Counted from the stretch's first letter, positions 17,709 to 26,331 are shown. The stretch: DNA of 64,000 bases from Haloferula sp966696705 (GCA_966696705.1 CBKZPU010000006.1:8558-72557); one strand, 5' to 3'. Notes: generated by a model not told the origin, from the sequence alone. A program made the numbers and translations.

Positions 17709-18241
17709 AGGCTGATCGCCGTTTGTCCAAGGTGGGATGGATGATCGCGGTCGCGGCTGTCGCCCTGCTCGTCTGGATTTTCCTGAACACGGGCGACCAA
17801 GAGCCCCAAGCCGTGAGCAAACCCGCCCCCGAACGTCTGCCCGTGCCCCAAGCTCCCGCCCCCACCGCTACCGAGCGCCTTCTCGAAGGCTATGCCGATC
17901 CCGCAACGCCGCCGATCGAGGACTTGAAGAAAATCCACCGCGTGGTCGCCGGCTATTTCTCGGTCACAAAGGACGCGAGCCGCTTCCCCATCGGTGGCAA
18001 TGCCGACCTCGCGGCGGCGTTGCGCGGGGAGAATCCCAACCGCGAAACTTATATTCCTCCGGGACATCCGGTGTTCTCGAAAGACGGCTTGCTTGTCGAT
18101 CGCTGGGGCTCGCCGCTGGTGGTGCATCCGGAAGCGTGGACGCAACTGGAACTGCGCTCGGCAGGACCGGATCGCCAGCCCTACACCGACGACGACCTCC
18201 TGCTCGCGCCCGGCGGCTTCCAAAGCGCGCCAGGAAAGTGA
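17705..18241 (+). CDS. Membrane-anchored protein with GspG-like (pseudopilin) C-terminal segment
   Basis: The GTG start overlaps the DUF1501 stop (GTGA), indicating translational coupling. A single N-terminal helix (residues 12-27, MIAVAAVALLVWIFLN) is followed by a Pro/Ala-rich linker. A compact domain at ~60-175 contains GLLVDRWGSPLVVHP and ELRSAGPDRQPYTDDDLLL. The pattern D.WG.P followed by SAGPD...YTDDD resembles the calcium-loop end of type II secretion major pseudopilins. The prepilin peptidase site (G/FTLIE) is missing, so it would be a fixed membrane anchor rather than a pilin. Function unknown. Confidence 0.75.
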   Translation: MKADRRLSKVGWMIAVAAVALLVWIFLNTGDQEPQAVSKPAPERLPVPQAPAPTATERLLEGYADPATPPIEDLKKIHRVVAGYFSVTKDASRFPIGGNADLAAALRGENPNRETYIPPGHPVFSKDGLLVDRWGSPLVVHPEAWTQLELRSAGPDRQPYTDDDLLLAPGGFQSAPGK

Positions 18242-18444
18242 AGGGCGCCCCCTTGGTCATGGCTTGAACAAGCGGAAGAACCGCCGCTGCCGCGCTCTTC
18301 GCACCTTGCCAATTCGTGGCGCGAGATTGTCCTCACGCCCCTCTCGGGACAACCGGGCGCTAACCCGCGACAATCGGCCACCAAGACCGAATCTTATTCT
18401 TGAGACGCAATTGCAATTCAGCTCCCCTGTCGCACCTCGCGACC

Positions 18445-19296
18445 ATGCCCGCTTCCTTTTCCCCGATGCTTCTCCACGACGGCTCCGGCGTGGCGTTGCG
18501 GGGAGTGGACGCGGAGCTTTCCCACGCGGCGGACTGGAGCGGGCTGCTCAAGCCGGACATGGGCCATTTGGTGCTGAACCTCAATGGTCACGGCGTGGTG
18601 CTCGGCCGGCAGGTACGGCTGGGAATCGTCCCGGGCACCGCGTCCATCTTGAAAACGGCTGCGGGCGAGACGGTCCACGCCAGCCGCTTGGCGGGCGATG
18701 GCCGACACCGCTTCGTGGTCATTTCGGCAACCCCGGCCTGGCTGGCCGCGAGCTTCGGCGAGTCCACCGCGGCGCTGCACCCGCTGCTTCGCAACTTGGA
18801 CTGCCCGCATCACACCGGCCTCCTGCGATCGATGAATCTGGCCGAGCGGGATCTCTGCGAGTCCCTGCTCCAGCCGCCGGTCCAGCGGGTGCTGCGGCCG
18901 GCGTGGTTCCGCGGCAAGGCACTGGAGTGCTTCAGCCTTTTCGGCGGAGTGCCCAAATCCGCCGGGCCCGACCACGACCCGCTTCGCCAGCGGATCGACG
19001 CAGCGACGCAATGGCTGCGCGACCACCTCCGGGACGATCTCGACCTCCTTGCGGTGGCCAGGCATGTCGGTTGCGCGCCTCACTATCTGAGCCGGCTTTT
19101 CAAGCAGCACAGCGGGAAAACCCTGAGCCTGAAGCTCCGCGAAATCCGCATCGACCGCGCCGCGGCCCTATTGCGCGATGGGGGCTTCAATGTCACCGAA
19201 GCGGCCTTCGAGGTCGGCTACAATAGTCTCAGCCACTTCACCAAGGCCTTCGTCGCCGAGAAGGGCGTGCGTCCGTCCGATTGGCGCGCGGGCTAA
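18445..19296 (+). CDS. AraC family transcriptional regulator
   Basis: The C-terminal ~100 residues form the double helix-turn-helix of AraC/XylS proteins: LAVARHVGCAPHYLSRLFKQ, LREIRIDRAAALLR, then FEVGYNSLSHFTKAF and RPSDWR. The N-terminal ~170 residues are a sensing domain I cannot assign to a ligand. I start at ATG 18445; a TTG at 18400 would add 15 residues. The 203 bases upstream hold no gene. No adjacent target operon is obvious. The neighbours on both sides run in the same direction: the secreted DUF1501 set upstream and small unknown genes downstream. Confidence 0.88.
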   Translation: MPASFSPMLLHDGSGVALRGVDAELSHAADWSGLLKPDMGHLVLNLNGHGVVLGRQVRLGIVPGTASILKTAAGETVHASRLAGDGRHRFVVISATPAWLAASFGESTAALHPLLRNLDCPHHTGLLRSMNLAERDLCESLLQPPVQRVLRPAWFRGKALECFSLFGGVPKSAGPDHDPLRQRIDAATQWLRDHLRDDLDLLAVARHVGCAPHYLSRLFKQHSGKTLSLKLREIRIDRAAALLRDGGFNVTEAAFEVGYNSLSHFTKAFVAEKGVRPSDWRAG

Positions 19297-19374
19297 TCCC
19301 GGCTCCGGGGCTTTTGTATCTTGCGGGCAAAGAGGATCCGCCTTAGTCAGGGAATGGTATTTTCCACGACTGCC

Positions 19375-19569
19375 ATGAAAACGAAGAAAGCTCATCGCGC
19401 CTGCGAAGCCTGCTCCTTTTGGAATCCGATGGAGGACTCCCACGGCGAATGCCGCCGTCACGCCCCTCAGACCGTCGCCTTCGAGGTGGACGATGAGGTG
19501 AAGTTCGAATCGATGTTTCCCGTGACCGCCGCGGAAGACTGGTGCGGGGACTTTGAAAAAGCCGATTGA
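19375..19569 (+). CDS. Small four-cysteine protein
   Basis: A 64-residue soluble protein with cysteines in the pattern RACEACSFW, then GECRRHAP, then DWCGDF near the C-terminus. This C-x2-C ... C ... C arrangement with the W-C-G-D/E-F ending recurs in small bacterial proteins and would suit binding of zinc or an iron-sulfur cluster. The ATG at 19375 (MKTKKAHRACEAC) is preferred over an upstream in-frame start at 19321. I do not know its role; no neighbouring gene hints at one. Confidence 0.7.
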   Translation: MKTKKAHRACEACSFWNPMEDSHGECRRHAPQTVAFEVDDEVKFESMFPVTAAEDWCGDFEKAD

Positions 19570-19653
19570 TCATCGCTTCGGGCACCTGGAGGGCCTCTAA
19601 CGGTTGGGATTTTTCTATTGCGACAACGTCTCAATTAGGCTTCTGTCCGCCGC

Positions 19654-20040
19654 GTGACGCTGACGCTTCAGGAAATCGACGCCCTGCTGTTGCCCCTGGC
19701 CCCCTCGCTCGCGAGGGAAGCCGACACCATCTTGGATTTGCGGGAACTGTTGATGACCAAGGGCCATCCGGGCAAGTGCGTGCGTTGCTTCTTCCGGCTT
19801 TTCACCGCCGCTGGCTCGGAATCGCTGCCGAAGCTGACCCCGCTCCGGGAGTTCCTTGAGCGGCATTTGGAAATCGCCGTCCGCGCCGATGGCTCGGAAC
19901 TGGAAACCCTGCCGGTGAAACTCCGCCAGGGTGAAGATCTGGAAGATTTCTGCCTGCGATCGATGAAGCAGGTGCGTTTGGACCGGACTTTCCAAGCACA
20001 GCGCGTGGATCTCGCGTTCCGCTTCAAGGTGGCGGCGTGA
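19654..20040 (+). CDS. Hypothetical protein
   Basis: A GTG-started frame of 128 residues. It is predicted soluble and mostly helical (LTLQEIDALLLPLAPSLARE, LTPLREFLERHLEIAV), with a conserved-looking GKCVRCFFRLF segment that contains a C-x2-C pair. No signal peptide or membrane helix is present. The family is not recognised. It is followed by 212 bases containing two hairpins before purL, which suggests its transcript ends there. Confidence 0.6.
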   Translation: MTLTLQEIDALLLPLAPSLAREADTILDLRELLMTKGHPGKCVRCFFRLFTAAGSESLPKLTPLREFLERHLEIAVRADGSELETLPVKLRQGEDLEDFCLRSMKQVRLDRTFQAQRVDLAFRFKVAA

Positions 20041-20091
20041 GTTCTGCCTTGGGTAGCGGACCGGCCGCGCCGTTCCGGCTTCTGGCGGTCC

Positions 20092-20135
20092 GATTCCGTG
20101 CTCCGGAATCCGGTGGAAAAGCGGCAATCCGCTTT
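20092..20135 (+). other. Two consecutive hairpins upstream of purL
   Basis: GATTCCG (20092-20098) pairs with CGGAATC (20104-20110) across a 5-base loop. AAAGCGG (20118-20124) pairs with CCGCTTT (20129-20135) across a 4-base loop. They fall in the 212-base gap before purL, which holds no gene. There is no clear U-tract, so terminator function is only a possibility; an attenuator-like role for purL is another. Confidence 0.4.
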
Positions 20136-20252
20136 CAGACGATCGCGCCCTCATCTTCCCCCATCCTTCCCGGCGGCAATTCGGCAATCACCCGTCTTGC
20201 CCTCCCCCCGGTGGCGACTAGCATCCCACGCCTCCGCAGGTCCTAGCCGCCC

Positions 20253-23200
20253 ATGAACCGCATTTTTGTCGAGAAGCTGCCCGCCTTCAACGCCGAGGCC
20301 CGTCACCTCCTGCACGATCTCCGCGAATCCCTTGATCTGCCTGCTCTCGAAGGCGTCCGCATCATCCAGCGCTACGACATCGACGGCCTCACTGATGCCC
20401 AGTTCGAGCAAGCGGTCCGGCTGATTCTCTCCGAGCCGCAGGTCGATGTGACCACCGACACGCTGGCTCTCTTGGAAAACGAGACCGCCTTCGCGGTCGA
20501 GTATCTCCCCGGCCAGTTCGACCAGCGCGCCGATTCCGCCGCGCAGTGCGTCCAGATCCTCACCGGCCAAGAGCGTCCGCTCGTCGCCTCCGCCAAGGTG
20601 GTCGTGCTGAAAGGCGACGTTTCCGCCGATGATCTTGCCCGCATCAAGGGCTACGTCATCAACGCGGTGGATTCCCACGAGGCCCGCATGGACCTTCCGG
20701 AAAGCCTGCAGCCGAAGATCCATGCTCCGGCCGACGTCGCGATCCTCACCGGCTTCACCACCAAGGCGGCCGCCGATCTCGCCACGCTGCGCAAGGATCT
20801 CGGCCTCGCGATGTCCGACGCCGACCTCGCCTTTTGCCAGACCTATTTCCGCGACGAAGAAAAGCGCGACCCGAGCATCACCGAGATCCGCATGCTCGAC
20901 ACCTACTGGTCCGACCATTGCCGCCACACAACCTTCCTGACGAAGATCGACGAGGCCACCTTCGCGTCCGGCACCGAACCGGTCGAACGCGCTTGGCAAA
21001 CCTACCTCGCCACCCGCAAGCAACTCGGTCGCGACGACAAGCCGGTCACGCTGATGGACATCGCGCTCATCGGCATGCGCGAACTCAAGGCCAGCGGTGA
21101 ACTCGACAACCTCGAGGTTTCCGACGAGGTCAACGCCGCCTCGATCGTGGTGCCGGTGAAGATCAACGACCGCCCCGAAGAGGAGTGGCTCGTGATGTTC
21201 AAGAACGAGACGCACAATCACCCGACCGAGATCGAGCCCTTCGGTGGTGCCGCCACCTGCCTCGGCGGCTGCATTCGCGATCCGCTTTCCGGTCGCTCGT
21301 ATGTCTATCAGGCGATGCGCGTCACCGGTGCGGGCAATCCCCTGACACCTTTCTCGGAAACACTTCCGGGCAAGCTTCCCCAGAAGAAGATCTGCCAGGT
21401 CGCCGCGCACGGTTACTCGTCCTATGGCAACCAGATCGGCCTCGCCACCGGCCAGGTGGCAGAGGTCTATCATCCCGGCTATGTTGCCAAGCGCCTTGAG
21501 ATTGGTGCCGTGGTGGCTGCCGCGCCGCGTTCGCAAGTCTTCCGCGGCACGCCGGCTGCGGGCGATGTGATCCTCCTCATCGGCGGACGCACCGGTCGCG
21601 ATGGCGTCGGTGGTGCCACCGGTTCGTCGAAGGAACACACCGATACCGCGCTCGAAAACTCCGCCGAAGTCCAGAAGGGCGACGCGCCCACCGAGCGAAA
21701 GATCCAGCGCCTGTTCCGCAATCCGAAACTCACGAAGAAGATCAAGATCTGCAACGACTTCGGAGCCGGCGGCGTGTCCGTCGCCATCGGTGAGATCGCC
21801 CCGTCGCTCGACATCGACCTCGATGCCGTGCCGAAAAAGTACGAGGGCCTCGACGGCACCGAACTCGCCATTTCCGAGTCACAGGAGCGAATGGCCGTCT
21901 GCATCGATCCCGCCGACGCCGATTACTTCATCGCCGAATCCGACAAGGAAAACCTCGAGTGTGTGAAGGTCGCCGTCGTCGGCGAACACGGTCGCCTCCG
22001 CATGACCTGGCGTGGCAAGACCATCGTCGATCTCAGCCGCGCCTTCCTCGACACCAATGGGGTCCAACAGACCGCCAAGGTCCATGTCGCCGCACCCGAA
22101 GGCATCTTCCAGTCCGCCTTCAACCTGCCGCAATCGGCGACCAAGCTGCTGTCCGAACTCAACCACTGCTCGCAGAAGGGCCTCGGCGAACGCTTCGACG
22201 GCTCCGTCGGCGCTGGCACCGTGCTGTGGCCCTTCGGCGGCAAGCACCAGCTTACACCGCCCGATGCGATGGTGGCGAAGCTTCCGTTGTTGGAAGGCGA
22301 CACCGACGTCTGCACCTACATGAGCTGGGGCTTCAATCCCCACCTCTCAGCGTGGTCGCCCTTCCACGGCGCGGTCTATGCCGTCACCGAATCCGTCTGC
22401 AAGGCCGTCGCCGCCGGCGCACGCCTCTCGGATGTTAGACTGACCCTTCAGGAATACTTCCCGAAGCTCGGCGGCGATCCTTCGCGCTGGGGCCTGCCTT
22501 TCGCGGCGCTGTTAGGCGCCTTCCACGCCCAGCATGGCCTGCGACTCGCGGCCATCGGAGGCAAAGACTCGATGTCGGGCTCCTTCAACGAGCTCGACGT
22601 TCCGCCGACGCTCGTTTCCTTCGCCCTCGCTCCGGGTCAGGCCAGCCTTGCGCTGTCGCCGGAATTCAAGAAGCCGGGCAGCACGCTGTCGTTGGTGAAG
22701 GTCTCGCGCGACGACGACCAGCTTCCGGACTACGAGAACCTCCGCGAAGTCGCCGCCGCGCTTCACGAACTGAATGCCGCAGGCAAGATCCTCTCGATGA
22801 AAGCCCTTGGCGCAGGCGGCCTGATGCATGGCATTGCCACCAGCGCCTTTGGCAACCGCATCGGCGCGACCATCACCGCCGACTTGCAACCTTATGCGGA
22901 GCGCTACTTCTGTTTCCTCGTCGAGCACGATGGCGAGCTGCCCGCCTCGCTTTTCGCCCGAGTCCTCGGTGAAACCGTCGCCGAACCCGAACTCACCTTC
23001 CCCGGCGAGAGCCACAAGCTCGACGACCTGCAAGCCGCCTGGCTCGGCACGCTGGAGCCGGTCTATCCAACCAAGGAAGATGCGACCTTCGCCAACACGC
23101 CGCACCTTTCGCTCGCGGCATCGTTCAGCGGCAGCAAGCAGACATCATCGGCCAAGCATCCCAAGCCGAAGGTGCTCATCCCCGCCTTCCCCGGCACCAA

Positions 23201-23960
23201 CAGCGAATACGATTCCGCGAAAGCCTTCCGCGAAGCCGGTGCCGATGCGGAGATCCAAGTCTTCCGCAATCTCACCTCGCGCCACATCGAGGAATCCCTC
23301 GAAGCCTTCGCGCAGAAGATCCGCGAATCGCAGATCCTGATGTTCCCCGGCGGCTTCAGCGCCGGCGACGAACCGGACGGCTCCGCCAAGTTCATCGCCA
23401 CCGTCATCCGCAACCCGCGGGTGGCCGATGCGATCATGGACCTGATCAAGAACCGCGATGGACTCGTGCTCGGCATCTGCAATGGCTTCCAAGCGCTGAT
23501 CAAGACCGGCCTCGTCCCCTTCGGCGAAATCCGCGACCCGCACGCCGACGCACCGACACTCACCTTCAACGACATCGGCCGCCACGTTTCCTGCTACGTC
23601 ACCACGCGCATCGCCAGCACGCTATCGCCGTGGATGGCCGGCATGGAAGTCGGTGAGCTCCACAGCGTCCCGGTCTCACACGGCGAAGGCAAATTCCTCG
23701 CCAGCCCGGCGGTGATCGCCGAGCTCGCGGCGAAAGGCCAGATCGCCACGCAGTACGTCGATACCGAGGGAACCTACTCGATGGAGATCGACATCAATCC
23801 GAACGGCTCGCTGTTCGCCATCGAAGGGATCACCAGCCCCTGCGGCCGGGTTTTCGGCAAGATGGCGCACACCGAACGCAGCGGCAGCCGCGTGGCGAAG
23901 AACATCCCCGGTGAGAAGAAGCAGCCGATCTTCGCGGCGGGGGTGAAGTGGTTCGCGTAA
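20253..23960 (+). CDS. purL: Phosphoribosylformylglycinamidine synthase, fused synthase and glutaminase
   Basis: This 1235-residue enzyme makes FGAM from FGAR, ATP and glutamine in purine synthesis. It is a large fused form: two AIRS-type synthase halves (for example ETHNHPTEIEPFGGAATCLGG, GDVILLIGGRTGRDGVGGAT, AISESQERMAV, GGKDSMSGSF) and a C-terminal class I glutaminase from about residue 970. The glutaminase shows AFPGTNSEYD, LMFPGGFSAGDEP and the nucleophile Cys1076 in LGICNGFQ. It therefore needs no separate PurQ or PurS. All hallmark residues I looked for are present. Confidence 0.96.
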   Translation: MNRIFVEKLPAFNAEARHLLHDLRESLDLPALEGVRIIQRYDIDGLTDAQFEQAVRLILSEPQVDVTTDTLALLENETAFAVEYLPGQFDQRADSAAQCVQILTGQERPLVASAKVVVLKGDVSADDLARIKGYVINAVDSHEARMDLPESLQPKIHAPADVAILTGFTTKAAADLATLRKDLGLAMSDADLAFCQTYFRDEEKRDPSITEIRMLDTYWSDHCRHTTFLTKIDEATFASGTEPVERAWQTYLATRKQLGRDDKPVTLMDIALIGMRELKASGELDNLEVSDEVNAASIVVPVKINDRPEEEWLVMFKNETHNHPTEIEPFGGAATCLGGCIRDPLSGRSYVYQAMRVTGAGNPLTPFSETLPGKLPQKKICQVAAHGYSSYGNQIGLATGQVAEVYHPGYVAKRLEIGAVVAAAPRSQVFRGTPAAGDVILLIGGRTGRDGVGGATGSSKEHTDTALENSAEVQKGDAPTERKIQRLFRNPKLTKKIKICNDFGAGGVSVAIGEIAPSLDIDLDAVPKKYEGLDGTELAISESQERMAVCIDPADADYFIAESDKENLECVKVAVVGEHGRLRMTWRGKTIVDLSRAFLDTNGVQQTAKVHVAAPEGIFQSAFNLPQSATKLLSELNHCSQKGLGERFDGSVGAGTVLWPFGGKHQLTPPDAMVAKLPLLEGDTDVCTYMSWGFNPHLSAWSPFHGAVYAVTESVCKAVAAGARLSDVRLTLQEYFPKLGGDPSRWGLPFAALLGAFHAQHGLRLAAIGGKDSMSGSFNELDVPPTLVSFALAPGQASLALSPEFKKPGSTLSLVKVSRDDDQLPDYENLREVAAALHELNAAGKILSMKALGAGGLMHGIATSAFGNRIGATITADLQPYAERYFCFLVEHDGELPASLFARVLGETVAEPELTFPGESHKLDDLQAAWLGTLEPVYPTKEDATFANTPHLSLAASFSGSKQTSSAKHPKPKVLIPAFPGTNSEYDSAKAFREAGADAEIQVFRNLTSRHIEESLEAFAQKIRESQILMFPGGFSAGDEPDGSAKFIATVIRNPRVADAIMDLIKNRDGLVLGICNGFQALIKTGLVPFGEIRDPHADAPTLTFNDIGRHVSCYVTTRIASTLSPWMAGMEVGELHSVPVSHGEGKFLASPAVIAELAAKGQIATQYVDTEGTYSMEIDINPNGSLFAIEGITSPCGRVFGKMAHTERSGSRVAKNIPGEKKQPIFAAGVKWFA

Positions 23961-23966
23961 GGTAGT

Positions 23967-24051
23967 CCGCACACTCCGTGTGCGGGTTGGCCGGAAGCAC
24001 TTGATGATCCCCTGCCGGCAGAACGGCTTCGACCGCACTCGGAGAGTGCGG
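23967..24051. repeat. Pair of inverted REP-like hairpins (REPIN-like)
   Basis: Two 19-base palindromes flank a 47-base spacer: CCGCACA-CTCCG-TGTGCGG at 23967-23985 and CCGCACT-CGGAG-AGTGCGG at 24033-24051. The second stem extends to GACCGCACT/AGTGCGGTC. The loops are reverse complements of each other, so the units are in inverted orientation, as in REPINs. The site is the gap between the convergent purL and FKBP genes. It could act as a bidirectional terminator or be a short mobile repeat. Confidence 0.6.
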
Positions 24052-24064
24052 TCCACCTTTACCA

Positions 24065-24607
24065 TCACTGGATCCCCAACAGCTCGACCTCGAACACCAA
24101 GGTGCTGTTAGGCGGGATCAGCGGGCTCGGGCTTTGCGCGCCGTAGGCAAGATTGGCGGGGATCTCGAACTTGAACTTGTCGCCCACCACCATGAGTTGG
24201 ACACCTTCCGTCCAGCCGGGGATCACCTGGTTGAGCGGGAAGCTGGCAGGCTGGCCGCGATCGACCGAGCTGTCGAAGACGGTGCCGTTGAGCAGCGTGC
24301 CGTGGTAGTGAACGGTGACCGTGTCGGTGGCCTTTGGGTTCACGTTCCCGGAGCCCTTCTTGAGCACCGTGTACTTCAGCCCGCTGGCGGTGGTCTTCGT
24401 TTCCGGTTTGGCGATCGCTTCCCGAGGGCCGGTTTTGGTTGGCTTGCCCTCCCCTGATTCCGAGGCTTCGGCATTGCTGCCGCCAGCCGCGGAGTTACCG
24501 GAGGAGGAATCAGCTGGGGATGCGTTGCTGGAGCTGCCGGACTTGGAGTCGCAGGCCGTTAGTCCGAGTGCGGTCGCGAGGCAAAGAATCGGAAAGAGGG
24601 ATCTCAT
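24065..24607 (-). CDS. FKBP-type peptidyl-prolyl isomerase lipoprotein
   Basis: The 180-residue protein starts with a lipoprotein signal ending in the lipobox LTAC. A 50-residue Ser/Gly/Glu-rich spacer follows, then an FKBP domain (residues ~70-180): ASGLKYTVLKKGSG, VTVHYHGTLLNGTVFDSS, VIPGWTEGVQLM, IPANLAYG and ELLGIQ. It should catalyse proline isomerisation of exported proteins while tethered to a membrane. It is transcribed convergently to purL, with the hairpin pair between the two genes. Confidence 0.92.
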   Translation of the reverse strand: MRSLFPILCLATALGLTACDSKSGSSSNASPADSSSGNSAAGGSNAEASESGEGKPTKTGPREAIAKPETKTTASGLKYTVLKKGSGNVNPKATDTVTVHYHGTLLNGTVFDSSVDRGQPASFPLNQVIPGWTEGVQLMVVGDKFKFEIPANLAYGAQSPSPLIPPNSTLVFEVELLGIQ

Positions 24608-24663
24608 GGTCGTTGGATTCTGTCCAAAGGCTTCACATGCCGCGATGAGCGGTCAAGGAGGGA

Positions 24664-25026
24664 TCAAAGCTCGTTGTACTTGAGATTGTTCCCCCGCGCC
24701 TTGTCGGCCGGGTAGCGGTGTTCATTGCGCTCGATCTTTGCCTCCATCACCTCGCCGAGATTCATCCCGAGCAGGTCCGCCATTTCAAACAACAGAATCC
24801 CCACGTCCGCGATTTCCGAGGCGATTTCGTCACGGCGTTCAGCCGCACGCCTTTCCACCTGATCCGGCTGTTGCCACACGAAGTGCTGGAGCAGCTCTCC
24901 GGCCTCGGCGGCGATGGCCACGGCCATGTCCTTGGGATTGTGGAACTGCTGCCAATCGCGCGCAGCCACGAAGGTCCGGATGCGGGAGGTAAGCTCGGCA
25001 ATGGAATCGGACATGCCGGGATTCAA
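24664..25026 (-). CDS. MazG-like nucleotide pyrophosphohydrolase
   Basis: This 120-residue all-helical NTP pyrophosphatase has the metal-binding pattern EAGELLQHF (E-x2-E) followed by EIASEIADVG (E-x3-D type), plus FHNPKDMAVAI at the front. Enzymes of this family remove aberrant or damaged nucleotides. The ATG at 25026 has a GGCGG-like ribosome site about 6 bases upstream; a second ATG at 25014 is possible. It lies 57 bases upstream of the FKBP gene on the same strand and may be co-transcribed with it. Confidence 0.9.
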   Translation of the reverse strand: MNPGMSDSIAELTSRIRTFVAARDWQQFHNPKDMAVAIAAEAGELLQHFVWQQPDQVERRAAERRDEIASEIADVGILLFEMADLLGMNLGEVMEAKIERNEHRYPADKARGNNLKYNEL

Positions 25027-25108
25027 TACCGCCTACCCTCCAAACAAAACCGCAATTTCCATTCCCACCCATGTTGCGGCAAATGGGCACCGGGTGCATT
25101 ATAGGGCT

Positions 25109-25351
25109 ATGACTAGTACCCCGCATGCGTGGGACGACCCGTTGAAATGCCACGTGGGCGATTGGATTCCCGCCACCGCCCCGACGGTTCGCAGTTGGGA
25201 CAAGAAAAAGGGCCGCTACTGGTATCGGGTAGGCGGCTTCATCTGCAGAAGCATGAGCGGTGCCGGGCCGGTGAACCCCGCGATCCCGTGGGGCTTCGAA
25301 CTCCGCCTGCTCCCCGCCATCGGCAAGTGGGCGTGGGTCCGCTGCTGCTGA
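25109..25351 (+). CDS. Small hypothetical protein
   Basis: An 80-residue frame beginning TSTPHAWDDPLKCHVGDWIP. It is rich in aromatic and basic residues in the middle (DKKKGRYWYRVGGFICR), has three cysteines outside the C-terminal pair, and ends KWAWVRCC. There is no signal peptide or clear membrane helix. The family is not recognised. An in-frame extension upstream to 24914 lies antisense to the MazG-like gene and is unlikely. Its divergent position relative to that gene is consistent with a real, short gene, but the evidence is thin. Confidence 0.45.
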   Translation: MTSTPHAWDDPLKCHVGDWIPATAPTVRSWDKKKGRYWYRVGGFICRSMSGAGPVNPAIPWGFELRLLPAIGKWAWVRCC

Positions 25352-25398
25352 GGCCGAGGGAAACGGAATATCGAGCCCCCTTGCATCCTCCCGCTGGC

Positions 25399-25962
25399 AT
25401 GCGTAGATCTTCGCCAATGAAAGCCGCCCTTTTGCTCGCCGCGACGCTTTGCGCCTGCACGGCGGAAGAACCAAAGAAATCCGCCATGGAAACCGCCGAC
25501 AAAGCCCCGGAACAACCGGCCGGAAAGGTCGAGAAGACCGACGAGGAGTGGAAGAAGATCCTCACTCCCGAGCAGTACCGCATTCTCCGCCAGTCCGGCA
25601 CCGAGCGGGCGCACGGCGAGGTTTACAAGGAATTCAGCAAGCAAGGTGAAGGCACCTACTACTGCGCCGGCTGCGGCGCGGAACTCTTCACGTCGAAGGA
25701 GAAATTCGACAGCCATTGCGGCTGGCCGTCCTTCTACGATCCATCGAAGGCAAAGAACGTCACCACGAAGGACGACTTCTCCGGCGGCATGGTCCGCACG
25801 GAAGTAAACTGCGCGAAGTGCGGCGGCCATCTCGGCCATGTCTTCAAGGGCGAAGGCTTCGACACGCCCACCGACCAGCGCTACTGCATCAATGGCGTCG
25901 CGCTGAAGTTCGTCCCGGCAAAGGCGGACAAGGCTCCCGAGAAGGCGCCGGAAAAGAAGTGA
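25399..25962 (+). CDS. msrB: Peptide-methionine (R)-S-oxide reductase, lipoprotein form
   Basis: MsrB reduces methionine-R-sulfoxide in proteins. The domain (residues ~55-175) shows LTPEQYRILRQSGTERA, the zinc CxxC pairs in YYCAGCG and CAKCGGHLGHVF, the HCGWPSFYDP substrate loop and the catalytic Cys in QRYCINGVALKF. The N-terminus is a short lipoprotein signal (MKAALLLAATLCAC), so it acts in the cell envelope. I start at ATG 25399, which adds MRRSSP and gives a better charged n-region; ATG 25417 is an alternative. The C-terminus is a Lys/Glu/Pro repeat tail. Confidence 0.92.
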   Translation: MRRSSPMKAALLLAATLCACTAEEPKKSAMETADKAPEQPAGKVEKTDEEWKKILTPEQYRILRQSGTERAHGEVYKEFSKQGEGTYYCAGCGAELFTSKEKFDSHCGWPSFYDPSKAKNVTTKDDFSGGMVRTEVNCAKCGGHLGHVFKGEGFDTPTDQRYCINGVALKFVPAKADKAPEKAPEKK

Positions 25963-26007
25963 ATGCCCGCTTGCGGGAAAGGCCCGGTTCACTAGGCTCG
26001 CCGCGAT

Positions 26008-26089
26008 GCCGGGATGGCGGAATTGGTAGACGCACCAGATTTAGGTTCTGGCGGAGCAATCTGTGAGGGTTCGAGTCCCTCTCCCGGCA
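26008..26089 (+). tRNA. tRNA-Leu (anticodon UAG)
   Basis: The acceptor stem is GCCGGGA (26008-26014) pairing with TCCCGGC (26082-26088), with discriminator A at 26089. The anticodon stem is CCAGA/TCTGG with loop TTTAGGT, giving anticodon TAG at 26042-26044. A long variable arm and GGTTCGAGTCC T-arm fit a class II leucine tRNA of 82 bases. The CCA end is not encoded. Confidence 0.95.
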
Positions 26090-26110
26090 CTTCCCTAGCC
26101 CACGTGCGCC

Positions 26111-26317
26111 ATGAATGAACTCAAGCAACGACTGGCCGCTCTCGGATTGAGCGAAGAACAAGTCGATGGGGCAATCAAGACGGTCGCTGAATTCGTCAAA
26201 TCCAAGGTGCCGCCGGAATACGACGGCATGATCGACGGACTTCTGGCCGGGGAAACGCCCGACCTCACCGCCCTCGGCGGCGGACTGCTCGACAAGTTCA
26301 AGAGCATGCTCGGTTGA
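26111..26317 (+). CDS. Small hypothetical helical protein
   Basis: A 68-residue protein, MNELKQRLAALGLSEEQVDG at its start, followed by amphipathic helices and a Gly-rich LTALGGGLLDKFKSMLG end. It looks like a compact helical bundle without membrane or signal segments. A strong intrinsic terminator follows 15 bases after its stop and a tRNA gene lies 21 bases upstream, so it may share the tRNA transcript. The function is not recognised. Confidence 0.7.
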   Translation: MNELKQRLAALGLSEEQVDGAIKTVAEFVKSKVPPEYDGMIDGLLAGETPDLTALGGGLLDKFKSMLG

Positions 26318-26331
26318 TCCCATCGGGACAG

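Noticed and set aside
20151..21638. Long antisense frame over the start of purL
   Set aside because: Gly/Ala/Arg/Asp-rich shadow with no recognisable motif; it covers strongly conserved PurL sequence and its upstream hairpins.
25129..25398. Upstream in-frame extension of msrB
   Set aside because: It overlaps the small gene at 25109 in another frame and would bury the lipoprotein signal sequence.
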